Source: CAZHRC01 sp964533865
GTDB taxonomy: Bacteria > Bacillota > Clostridia > Tissierellales > Peptoniphilaceae
DNA length: 5,627 bases
Direction of reading: 5' to 3'
NCBI GenBank assembly: GCA_964533865.1
Contig: CAZHRC010000041.1
Span: 1-5,627 of the forward strand
Part shown: in pieces, positions 1 through 5,027 of the stretch
Layout of the letters: each line of letters opens with the position of its first letter
Position numbering within the stretch: position 1 is the first letter of the stretch
The notes under the pieces: model-generated
The model's input: the letters and a program-made list of their open reading frames with translations, nothing else
What the model was told of the DNA's origin: nothing
Database searches by the model: none
Program-made: the position numbers and the translations under genes

Positions 1-56
1 TCGCGCCGATGGTACTAAGGTGGTGACGCCTTGGGAGAGTAGGTCGCTGCCAAACC
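1..56 (+). rRNA. rrf: 5S ribosomal RNA, 3' part (5' end outside window)
   Basis: The first ~55 bases match the 3' half of bacterial 5S rRNA. The signature GCGCCGATGGTA at 3-14 is followed by a G/C-containing arm at about 18-35, then GGGAGAGTAGGTCGCTGCC at 33-51, which corresponds to the conserved GAGAGUAGG segment and the 3' strand of the closing helix. The gene is cut at its 5' end by the window border. The exact 3' end is placed at 55-56 by analogy, because the 5' partner strand is not visible. It marks the end of an rRNA operon reading rightwards, with a tRNA gene directly after it. Confidence 0.93.
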
Positions 57-61
57 ATGCT

Positions 62-107
62 AAAGAGACGATACTAGAGCGTAAACGCCTTGGTGTCGTC
101 TCTTTTC
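62..107 (+). terminator. Long hairpin after 5S rRNA (terminator or processing stem)
   Basis: Bases 62-81 pair with 86-105 around a TAAA loop (82-85), giving about 20 pairs with a single A-C mismatch (78/89) and a few G-T pairs. The outer arms are AAAGAGACGA and TCGTCTCTTT. The T residues are part of the stem and no long T-tract follows, so it could be an rRNA operon terminator or a stem cut by RNase III. Only 16 bases separate it from the tRNA, leaving no room for a separate tRNA promoter. This argues for at least partial read-through. Confidence 0.8.
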
Positions 108-121
108 AAAAAATCTAATAG

Positions 122-197
122 GCTGATGTGGCTCAGTCGGTAGAGCAGTTCACTCGTAATGAACAGGTCATCGGTTCGATTCCGATCATCAGCTCCA
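122..197 (+). tRNA. tRNA-Thr, anticodon CGU
   Basis: A complete cloverleaf can be drawn. The acceptor stem is GCTGATG (122-128) with CATCAGC (187-193), seven perfect pairs. The D arm is GCTC/GAGC (131-134/143-146), and the anticodon stem is GTTCA/TGAAC (148-152/160-164). The anticodon loop CTCGTAA gives anticodon CGT at 155-157, reading ACG (Thr). The variable loop is AGGTC, and the T arm is ATCGG/CCGAT around TTCGATT. Discriminator T194 is followed by an encoded CCA (195-197). It lies just after the 5S rRNA, as tRNAs often do at the end of Bacillota rRNA operons, and is followed by its own terminator. Confidence 0.98.
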
Positions 198-199
198 AT

Positions 200-240
200 A
201 AAACCTTGCAAATGACTTGTTTGCGAGGTTTTTGCTTTTT
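200..240 (+). terminator. Intrinsic terminator of the rRNA-tRNA transcript
   Basis: Bases 200-212 pair with 220-232 (13 pairs, one G-T), with loop TGACTTG at 213-219. The stem contains the cores ACCTTGC and GCGAGGT. A T-rich tail follows at 229-240. It starts two bases after the tRNA CCA end, so it is the natural end of this transcript. Confidence 0.9.
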
Positions 241-322
241 CGCTTTTGCGGATAAGTGCCTAGAAATTGTTTAAAATTTTTACGGTTGCACTCAATGGAC
301 GCTCAAATTTGGATGGCGTTTA

Positions 323-469
323 TAGCTCTTTATCAAATCCTGTTGGTTGAGAATAAAATATCGAAATAGGTTGTTAGAGGTGGCGAGTTGTTAAGCCGCC
401 TTTTCCGTTTGAAGGTCTGTGGAAAGACCAATTTACGACAAATGAGCACGGTTTCTAAAGTGCAAAAAG
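323..469 (+). repeat. Diverged ~150 bp repeat, copy A
   Basis: This stretch aligns end to end with 895-1043 (copy B). By eye there are about 18 substitutions and 3 single-base gaps in ~149 positions. A 36-base run at 341-376 is identical to 913-948. The copy contains a weak promoter-like pair (TTATCA at 330, TAAAAT at 354, 18 bp apart), a GGTGGC/GCCGCC hairpin at about 379-400 followed by TTTT, and a small GGTCT/AGACC hairpin (414-429). No credible long reading frame lies in it. Its right edge runs into the 16-bp tandem repeat. The element's identity is unknown. Confidence 0.85.
330..359 (+). promoter_or_regulatory. Weak promoter-like motif in repeat A
   Basis: TTATCA (330-335, 4 of 6 to consensus), an 18-bp spacer and TAAAAT (354-359, 5 of 6). 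Support comes mainly from the matching and better pair in copy B at the same position. It may be a remnant only. Confidence 0.25.
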
Positions 470-518
470 CTTCAGTGACCAAAAGCTTCAGTGACCAAAA
501 GCTTCAGTGACCAAAAGC
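465..518 (+). repeat. 16-bp tandem direct repeat, 3.4 copies
   Basis: The unit AAAAGCTTCAGTGACC occurs perfectly at 465-480, 481-496 and 497-512, followed by a partial AAAAGC at 513-518. There are no spacers, so this is a tandem repeat and not a CRISPR. The period of 16 is not a multiple of three, so copy changes would shift any reading frame through it. It starts exactly where repeat A stops matching repeat B, and it is bracketed by AAAGTGC (457-463) and GCACTTT (530-536), so it would sit in the loop of that inverted repeat. Perfect identity suggests recent slippage. Confidence 0.97.
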
Positions 519-519
519 G

Positions 520-624
520 TAGGGCTAAAGCACTTTGTTGCATTGGCGGTAGGGGATGGTGTGGGAGTGTGTCTAATCATAGCCCTAAAATGTCAACCGG
601 CGCCTTTAGCCATCCGATTTTTTT
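520..624 (+). other. Cluster of competing inverted repeats ending in a T-tract
   Basis: TAGGGCTA (520-527) can pair with TAGCCCTA (580-587). The overlapping GGCTAAAG (523-530) can instead pair with CTTTAGCC (604-611). GGATGG (554-559) can pair with CCATCC (610-615), which lies just before T618-T624. These pairings exclude one another, as in an attenuator, or as left by several palindromes in a decayed element. A transcript from the left could terminate at the T-tract just before the convergent minus-strand gene. I see no coding sequence here. Function is inferred only from pairing. Confidence 0.4.
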
Positions 625-908
625 CACCTTTGCGTGATCAACCTTTCTAGCTCGTCGAGATCCGCGTGAGTGGCTCGCTTTCGGATAAAGCTTCTTGCTG
701 CTGATCTGGCGGAAATATGCCGGCGTTGTTCTGGGTTTTTATCCCGCCATCTGGTTTGGGATAGCTTTATAGTTTTTTTCGGCCACAGGTGTTTCTTTCT
801 CTCGCCATTTTTGGTATAATTAACAAAGAGCGGTGCATAACCCACCCTCTTTGTTTTTCCTTTGCCCTGTTTACTTGTTAAACAGGGCTTTTCTTGGCTC
901 TTTGTCAA
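624..908 (-). CDS. Small basic protein of unknown function
   Basis: The frame gives 94 residues from a TTG at 908, ending with TGA at 624-626. The protein is very rich in Lys and Arg. The N-terminal ~45 residues look disordered and basic. The C-terminal half (about 57-94: RDKNPEQRRHISARSAARSF, then FIRKRAT and DLDELERLI) looks like two amphipathic helices and is plausible as a small nucleic-acid-binding domain. I do not recognise a named family, although similar C-termini seem familiar from hypothetical proteins of Bacillota. The start is doubtful: no Shine-Dalgarno precedes the TTG, and no ATG exists in frame. GTG at codon 22 (843-845) has AAAGGA about 12 bases upstream and would give 73 residues. 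The N-terminal part overlaps two plus-strand hairpins, which favours the shorter form. The gene lies alone between repeats A and B. Confidence 0.6.
   Translation of the reverse strand: MTKSQEKPCLTSKQGKGKTKRVGYAPLFVNYTKNGERKKHLWPKKTIKLSQTRWRDKNPEQRRHISARSAARSFIRKRATHADLDELERLITQR
812..820 (+). promoter_or_regulatory. Extended -10 motif TGGTATAAT
   Basis: TGG plus TATAAT (815-820) is a perfect extended -10 for SigA. The region 17 bp upstream (TTTCTT, 792-797) matches the -35 consensus poorly. Transcription would start near 827, inside the first of two plus-strand hairpins, and give a ~65-nt RNA ending at the terminator at 864-895, antisense to the start of the minus-strand gene. The overlap of the start point with the hairpin weakens the case. 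Confidence 0.3.
822..858 (+). terminator. T-tailed hairpin 1 (plus strand)
   Basis: AACAAAGAG (822-830) pairs with CTCTTTGTT (847-855), and GGTG (832-835) pairs with CACC (843-846). One C is bulged (831) and the loop has 7 bases. T854-T858 follow. This has the form of an intrinsic terminator reading rightwards, yet no plus-strand gene precedes it. On the minus strand it lies within the N-terminal codons of the small basic protein. Confidence 0.6.
864..895 (+). terminator. T-tailed hairpin 2 (plus strand)
   Basis: GCCCTGTTTA (864-873) pairs perfectly with TAAACAGGGC (879-888) around CTTGT, followed by TTTTCTT (889-895). This is a textbook intrinsic terminator, nine bases after the stem of hairpin 1. 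It ends exactly at the left border of repeat B. As with hairpin 1, the transcript it would end is not evident. Confidence 0.7.
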
Positions 909-1043
909 ATTGTGTTGGTTGAGAATAAAATATCGAAATAGGTTGTTAAAGGCGGCGAGTTGCTAGGCCGACTTTTTCCGTTTGTTTGTGTGTGGAAGAC
1001 CAGTTTACGACAAGTGAGAATGGTATTTCTAAAGTGGAAAAAG
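895..1043 (+). repeat. Diverged ~150 bp repeat, copy B
   Basis: Counterpart of copy A (323-469), sharing the identical 36-base core at 913-948. It ends with AAAGTG (1031-1036), which pairs with CACTTT (1048-1053). This is the same terminal inverted motif that in copy A brackets the 16-bp tandem repeat, but here the loop is only 11 bases. Copy C begins immediately afterwards. The TTG start codon proposed for the minus-strand gene lies just inside this copy. Confidence 0.85.
902..931 (+). promoter_or_regulatory. Promoter-like motif in repeat B
   Basis: TTGTCA (902-907, 5 of 6) and TAAAAT (926-931, 5 of 6) are 18 bp apart, fitting a SigA promoter reading rightwards into the rest of the repeat. 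The same pair is present in weaker form in copy A and lost in copy C. If it is active, the product would be a short RNA of repeat sequence. No gene with a good start follows closely. Confidence 0.35.
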
Positions 1044-1050
1044 TTCACAC

Positions 1051-1140
1051 TTTGCAAAATCTTGTTGGTTGGGAAGAGAACATCAAGAGGTAATTTCTAA
1101 AGGTGGTGAGTCGTTAGGTTTCGATTGTTGGTTTGTGGCA
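1051..1140 (+). repeat. Diverged ~150 bp repeat, copy C (degenerate, incomplete)
   Basis: This aligns with the first ~100 bases of copy B with many changes. Shared blocks include TTTG-CAAAT-like sequence, TGTTGGTTG (1063-1071 against 913-921), TCTAAAGGTGGTGAGTCGTTAG (1095-1116) against the equivalent B segment, and a final GTTTGTGGCA. The offset from B is 150 bp, equal to the repeat length, so B and C are a true tandem pair. The promoter-like motif is not conserved here. Confidence 0.6.
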
Positions 1141-1247
1141 TGATCTGGTCGATCGGGAAGCTTTGTGTGTATAACCTTGTAAGTTAGATAGATGATCTTC
1201 TTTTCAATAATACCATCTCAAAAATGGATTAGGGTCTTCCAAGTTGA

Positions 1248-1277
1248 TTAATCATGCGGTATATGAAAGTTAAACAT
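1248..1277 (-). CDS. Possible 9-residue leader peptide or truncated gene start
   Basis: On the minus strand a perfect AGGAGG (1288-1283) stands five bases before an ATG (1277-1275). This is followed by MFNFHIPHD and a TAA (1250-1248). Such an ideal translation start for nine codons suggests a leader peptide, the head of a gene that lost its body, or chance. The start codon and half of the Shine-Dalgarno lie in the 3' arm of an inverted repeat, so translation could be blocked by folding. No gene follows on this strand that it could regulate, apart from repeat C and the small basic protein about 340 bases further on. Confidence 0.3.
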   Translation of the reverse strand: MFNFHIPHD

Positions 1278-1336
1278 GAGATCCTCCTATAGATTTAGTC
1301 GTCAACTTTATTCTACAGGAACTCATGTCTTTTTTT
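1274..1336 (+). repeat. Inverted repeat with 31-base loop, T-tract on plus strand
   Basis: ACATGAGATCCT (1274-1285) pairs with AGGAACTCATGT (1317-1328), 11 of 12 pairs, with one A-A mismatch. On the plus strand a T-tract follows (T1330-T1336), as in a terminator. On the minus strand the second arm carries the AGGAGG and ATG of the mini-ORF. It could be a terminator, a translational switch, or the ends of a small decayed mobile element. I found no target-site duplication that would decide for the last. Confidence 0.45.
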
Positions 1337-1458
1337 GCTAAAAACTTATAGCTCAATAGATATACATTATTCCCTTCGACGCTATTTATCATAAAACCAC
1401 AAAATGATACAAGAAAGGGGTCTTTTTTCTACCTGGACGTTCTAGGAGTTTATACAAT

Positions 1459-1484
1459 TAATGGTTCACTATGTGAATCCATTA
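1459..1484 (+). repeat. Inverted repeat upstream of the membrane-protein gene
   Basis: TAATGGTTCAC (1459-1469) pairs with GTGAATCCATTA (1473-1484), 11 pairs with one bulged T (1478) and a TAT loop. It lies just upstream of the candidate promoter at 1490-1518 and has no T-tract, so an operator for a dimeric regulator is as likely as an RNA structure. Confidence 0.45.
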
Positions 1485-1489
1485 AAGGA

Positions 1490-1518
1490 TCGATAAAATA
1501 AGATGGGAATGGTAAAAT
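1490..1518 (+). promoter_or_regulatory. Candidate SigA promoter for the membrane-protein gene
   Basis: TCGATA (1490-1495, 4 of 6), 17-bp spacer, TAAAAT (1513-1518, 5 of 6) with an extended TG at 1510-1511. Transcription would start near 1525, about 29 bases before the ATG at 1554. The only ribosome binding site then available is TAAGG at 1540-1544, nine bases from the ATG. The better GGAGAGG (1525-1531) is too far from that ATG. Confidence 0.45.
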
Positions 1519-1553
1519 AGAGTTGGAGAGGAAACAGAATAAGGCTTGTCGGG

Positions 1554-2318
1554 ATGAGGGTTTTAACCACAAAAAGGTATGGTGATGCACAGTTGAAATC
1601 AAATGCAAATAAAGATGTTACGTTTATCCTGTTGATTAGCATGGTTTTTGCAAGTCTATATCTTATTTTTGAGGGGAGCATTATGGCTTATGGTCGTGAC
1701 GCGACTAATCCCATACTGCTGAGATTTCTACCTGTTTTATCAATTCAGTTTGGCATGTCTTGTTTGGGCGTGATCATCGTCTTGTTGAAGAACAGCGGAA
1801 AACTCATAGATTACGGATTCATCAAACCGAATCTTTTGGCTTCTGTTATAGGTTGTATGGTATTTGGGATACCAACTGTGCTTTTTCTTTTATTTACAAA
1901 GGGTATTCATGGATTCCTGCCTTTTCAAGGCATGTTCTTAACCAAAGAGATATTGACTATGCCTTTTCCAGTTAATCTATTACTTTATTCAACCATAGCT
2001 GTCGTATGGGGCTTTGGCGAAGGATTGTTTTATGTTGTTTTGGCAGATAAAATCAATGCGATCCATTCACCCAAAGGGATTTGGAATCTGGGAGCACTTG
2101 TCGGTGCCTTAATCGCCATTGCCATTCATGGCATGATAGGATTTGATCTCCACACGGTCATCGAAGCATTGACTACTTTTTTGCTCATGTATGGTTCATT
2201 GATGATACGAGAAAAAACAGGGAATTCATGGGGAAATATATTGATATATTTTGTAATATGGAATGCGTTATCAATTCCGATTTTTAGTCCGATGCCTACA
2301 ACTCAACCACACGACTAA
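1554..2318 (+). CDS. Multi-span membrane protein, CPBP (CAAX protease)-like, probably catalytically impaired
   Basis: 254 residues with about seven hydrophobic segments (near 23-40, 57-78, 94-114, 140-162, 177-195, 203-218, 226-246), so an integral inner-membrane protein with no separate signal peptide. The order of helices and the C-terminal pattern REKTGNSWGNIL followed by FVIWNA resemble the CPBP family (type II CAAX prenyl protease or bacteriocin-immunity proteins), which have EExxxR in one helix and a His in a later one. Here the first motif reads GEGLFY (155-160): one Glu remains (E156), and the other Glu and the Arg are replaced by Gly and Tyr. His192 could be the later metal ligand. 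Protease activity is therefore doubtful, and a binding or immunity role is possible. The start has only a weak ribosome binding site. An internal ATG at 1683 has GAGGGGAG well placed but would remove the first helix. The gene is co-directional with hsdM, 122 bp upstream. Confidence 0.75.
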   Translation: MRVLTTKRYGDAQLKSNANKDVTFILLISMVFASLYLIFEGSIMAYGRDATNPILLRFLPVLSIQFGMSCLGVIIVLLKNSGKLIDYGFIKPNLLASVIGCMVFGIPTVLFLLFTKGIHGFLPFQGMFLTKEILTMPFPVNLLLYSTIAVVWGFGEGLFYVVLADKINAIHSPKGIWNLGALVGALIAIAIHGMIGFDLHTVIEALTTFLLMYGSLMIREKTGNSWGNILIYFVIWNALSIPIFSPMPTTQPHD

Positions 2319-2340
2319 TAAGATTGAACATTAAGGTATT

Positions 2341-2369
2341 TTGTTAAATGAGTGGGATAAGGATTAAAT
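2341..2369 (+). promoter_or_regulatory. Weak candidate promoter for hsdM
   Basis: TTGTTA (2341-2346, 4 of 6), 17 bp, TTAAAT (2364-2369, 4 of 6). The gap of 122 bp between the membrane-protein gene and hsdM is large enough for a promoter, and I see no terminator in it. A small bulged hairpin, CTCAACG (2382-2388) with CGATTGAG (2407-2414), lies between this site and the ribosome binding site. Confidence 0.3.
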
Positions 2370-2424
2370 GCTGTTAAGTTACTCAACGGTAGGCGACCAC
2401 GATAAACGATTGAGAAATGATTTG

Positions 2425-2432
2425 AAGGAGGG
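2425..2432 (+). promoter_or_regulatory. Ribosome binding site of hsdM
   Basis: AAGGAGGG lies eight bases before the ATG at 2441. It fixes the start of hsdM and predicts efficient translation. Confidence 0.9.
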
Positions 2433-2440
2433 AAATTGGG

Positions 2441-5026
2441 ATGAACAAGCAACAATTAGCATCGAAAATTTGGGAATCGGCCAATAAGATGCGTTCAAAG
2501 ATCGAAGCAAACGAATACAAAGATTATATCCTAGGCTTTATTTTTTATAAATTTTTATCTGACAGACAGGTGCGATTCTTATTGAATGAAGGGGCAACAC
2601 TTGAAGACATCCAAGAGTTATCCGAAGAGGATCAGGATACCGTCGAGTACATACAGAGCAATATCGGCTATTTTATCGCCTATAAAGACTTATTTTCATC
2701 ATGGTTGGCAATGGGAAGGGATTTTGGCGTCGCAGAAGTGCACGATGGGCTTTCCGCTTTTAACCGTTTGATCGATAAAAGCTATAAAAAGGTGTTCGAT
2801 AATATCTTTCAAACGTTGCAAACGGGTTTGTCGAAACTCGGTGATAGCTCTGGGACCCAAACGCGAGCCATAAGCGACCTTATCCAACTGATAAAAGATA
2901 TCCCCATGGATGGCAAACAAGACTATGACGTCCTTGGCTTCATCTATGAAGATCTTATATCAAAATTTGCAGAAAATGCGGGAAAGAAAGCGGGAGAGTT
3001 TTATACGCCTCACGAAGTCTCATTGTTGATGAGCGAAATCGTTGCAGACCACCTGAAAGACCGTAAAGAGATTCAGATTTACGACCCGACGAGTGGTTCT
3101 GGGAGCCTCCTCATCAATATTGGGCGCAGTGTAGGTAAGCATATCGATAATGATAATAACATTAAGTACTATGCTCAAGAATTAAAACAGAACACGTACA
3201 ATTTAACGCGGATGAACTTAGTTATGCGCGGTATACTCCCATCAAATATCGAAACGCGAAACGGCGATACACTGGAAGACGACTGGCCCTATTTCGAAGA
3301 AAACGATCCTGTGGGCACCTATGATCCGCTGTACGTAGATGCGGTGGTATCTAATCCTCCTTATTCTCAACACTGGGACCCTGAAGGCAAAGACGCGGAT
3401 CCGCGTTATGCGCGATTTGGATTGGCGCCAAAAAGTAAGGCGGATTATGCTTTCCTCCTCCACGATTTGTACCATATCAAACCCGACGGTATTATGACCA
3501 TCGTCTTACCCCATGGGGTGTTGTTTCGAGGCGGAGAAGAAGGCAACATTCGAAAGAACCTTATTGAAAACAACCACATTGACGCGGTTATCGGATTGCC
3601 AGCTAATATCTTTTTCGGCACAGGGATACCTACGATCGTCATCGTACTCAAACAAAAACGAGACGACACCGACGTTCTTATTATCGATGCTTCAAAAGGT
3701 TTTATCAAACAAGGTAAAAACAACAAACTCCAAGCCTCTGATATGAAACGCATTGTCGATACGGTGATACAGCGTAAGAACGTAGATAAGTACGCTCGGG
3801 TCGTGAGTCGTGATGAGATTCGAGATAATGATTACAACCTTAACATTCCTCGTTACGTGGATTCATCCGAAGCAGCAGAGAGTTGGGATCTTTATGCATC
3901 CATGTTTGGGGGAATACCGAAAAGCGAGGTGGATGGGCTTTCGGAATATTGGACGGCGTTTCCAGAGCTAAAGGCGGCGTTGTTTAGAGAGATCTCAAGT
4001 GAACACGTGGAGATCGTAGAAGGTGATTTAAAGGGTAAGATTGGGGAGCATCCCAATGTACAATCTTTTAGAGAGCATTTTAGTAGCGCTTTTACAGGGT
4101 TTGACATGATGTTAAAGGAGCGATTGATTGGCAAAATGACCTCGTTAAACCTTCCAAAGGAAGAAGCGATCCTTAGCGACGCGATATTCAATCGATTGGA
4201 GTCGGTGCCATTAGTGGACGAGTACGCCGCCTATCAATTGTTAAATGACCAGTGGGTAACCATCGAAGGGGATCTGGAGATGATTCAAACAGAAGGCTTC
4301 GAGGCAATACGACAAGTCGATCCCAATATGGTCCTCAAGAAAAAGAGCGGCAAGGATGTGGAAGTCCAAGAAGGCTGGGTTGGCCGAATCATCCCCTTTG
4401 AACTCGTTCAAGAAACGTTACTTGTGAGCGAATCCCGAGACTTAAAGGAAAAAGAAGATCGCCTAGCGTGGATCACCGCAGAACAACGAGAGATCGTTGA
4501 GGGATTGACCGACGAGGACAAAGAAGAGCTCTCAGAGGTGTTAAACGATGATGATAGCGCTTTTTTGGCTAATCCACTGACAAAACTGGCGAAAGTATTG
4601 ATGAGCACAGAACCGGAAGAAGGCTTTGCTGAAGATTCGCCGGAGGGGAAACTCTTAGCCGTAAAGGCGCTGATGGATGAAGAGAAAGACCTTAAAAAGA
4701 CGATAAAATCCGAAACGGCAATACTGCACAACTTGACAAAGGAAACCATCGAAAATTTGGACGAGGAAGGGGTCAATGGCCTTTTGGAAAAGAAATGGAT
4801 CGCCCCGCTCATCTCGTCCATCCAACAGTTGCCGACAGAAAAACTCGCCCATCTGGAGACGAAACTTATCGCTTTAGCGGAAAAATACGCCACCACTTAC
4901 GCGGATGTGGAATCTGAAATCGCTGAAACCGAAAAGGCATTAGCGATGATGATCGATCAGCTGACGGGTAGCGAAGCGGATATGCGTGGATTACTCGAAC
5001 TCAAAGCTCTATTTGGAGGTGAGTGA
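2441..5026 (+). CDS. hsdM: Type I restriction-modification system, modification subunit HsdM (extended form)
   Basis: 861 residues. HsdM is the N6-adenine DNA methyltransferase subunit. Two copies join one HsdS to methylate a bipartite target, using S-adenosylmethionine. Residues 1-~140 match the N-terminal helical HsdM domain (NKQQLASKIWESANKMR, ILGFIFYKFLSDR). Residues ~155-470 form the methyltransferase: GEFYTP at 185-190, the cofactor motif DPTSGSGSLL at 215-224, and the catalytic NPPY at 305-308. All key residues are present, so it should be active. Most HsdM proteins have about 480-550 residues. This one carries about 340 more (from ~520), acidic and Glu/Lys-rich, with coiled-coil-like stretches near 665-700, 740-775 and 800-845. 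I recall longer HsdM proteins of this type in other Bacillota but cannot verify that here. The start is fixed by the strong ribosome binding site. The last codons contain the ribosome binding site of hsdS. Confidence 0.97.
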   Translation: MNKQQLASKIWESANKMRSKIEANEYKDYILGFIFYKFLSDRQVRFLLNEGATLEDIQELSEEDQDTVEYIQSNIGYFIAYKDLFSSWLAMGRDFGVAEVHDGLSAFNRLIDKSYKKVFDNIFQTLQTGLSKLGDSSGTQTRAISDLIQLIKDIPMDGKQDYDVLGFIYEDLISKFAENAGKKAGEFYTPHEVSLLMSEIVADHLKDRKEIQIYDPTSGSGSLLINIGRSVGKHIDNDNNIKYYAQELKQNTYNLTRMNLVMRGILPSNIETRNGDTLEDDWPYFEENDPVGTYDPLYVDAVVSNPPYSQHWDPEGKDADPRYARFGLAPKSKADYAFLLHDLYHIKPDGIMTIVLPHGVLFRGGEEGNIRKNLIENNHIDAVIGLPANIFFGTGIPTIVIVLKQKRDDTDVLIIDASKGFIKQGKNNKLQASDMKRIVDTVIQRKNVDKYARVVSRDEIRDNDYNLNIPRYVDSSEAAESWDLYASMFGGIPKSEVDGLSEYWTAFPELKAALFREISSEHVEIVEGDLKGKIGEHPNVQSFREHFSSAFTGFDMMLKERLIGKMTSLNLPKEEAILSDAIFNRLESVPLVDEYAAYQLLNDQWVTIEGDLEMIQTEGFEAIRQVDPNMVLKKKSGKDVEVQEGWVGRIIPFELVQETLLVSESRDLKEKEDRLAWITAEQREIVEGLTDEDKEELSEVLNDDDSAFLANPLTKLAKVLMSTEPEEGFAEDSPEGKLLAVKALMDEEKDLKKTIKSETAILHNLTKETIENLDEEGVNGLLEKKWIAPLISSIQQLPTEKLAHLETKLIALAEKYATTYADVESEIAETEKALAMMIDQLTGSEADMRGLLELKALFGGE
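5015..5019 (+). promoter_or_regulatory. Ribosome binding site of hsdS inside the end of hsdM
   Basis: GGAGG at 5015-5019 lies within the final Gly codons of hsdM and eight bases before TTG 5028. The ribosome finishing hsdM would cover this site, so the two proteins are probably translationally coupled. GTG at 5019, also in frame, overlaps the site and is a poor start. Confidence 0.75.
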
Positions 5027-5027
5027 G

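Larger units (their letters stand above)
1141..1458. other. Non-coding stretch, AT-rich
   Basis: No reading frame with a plausible start and protein-like composition covers this stretch on either strand. It holds only the minus-strand mini-ORF at 1248-1277 and the long-range inverted repeat at 1274-1328, both listed separately. The minus frame that continues past the mini-ORF stop meets a second stop soon after and then stays open for about 45 codons into repeat C. A decayed gene is possible, but I do not recognise it. Confidence 0.5.

Noticed and set aside
90..119. Promoter for tRNA-Thr (TTGGTG at 90, TCTAAT at 114)
   Set aside because: Transcription would start near base 126, inside the mature tRNA, so it could not make a functional tRNA. 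The -35 part also matches poorly.
465..518. CRISPR array
   Set aside because: The 16-bp units are directly adjacent with no spacers, and the unit is too short for a CRISPR repeat.
600..800. Promoter from TTGACA and TATGAT on the minus strand near 570-597
   Set aside because: The two hexamers are only nine bases apart, far too close for SigA.
1469..1681. 70-codon open frame on the minus strand
   Set aside because: It overlaps the promoter region and start of the membrane-protein gene, has no ribosome binding site and no recognisable features.
1760..1975. 71-codon open frame inside the membrane-protein gene
   Set aside because: It is a shifted frame of the same DNA. The hydrophobic helices of the main frame are continuous through it.
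1683..2318. Alternative start of the membrane protein at the internal ATG 1683
   Set aside because: The GAGGGGAG upstream is well placed, but this start would delete the first membrane helix, and the longer frame is open with a promoter-like site before it. It remains a possibility but is not preferred.
3445..3753. 102-codon open frame on the minus strand
   Set aside because: It is opposite the conserved methyltransferase domain of hsdM, whose motifs show that the plus frame is the real one.
4408..4896. 162-codon open frame on the minus strand
   Set aside because: It lies wholly opposite hsdM and is Ser/Phe-rich, as expected for the reverse of Glu/Lys-rich coding sequence. No ribosome binding site supports it.
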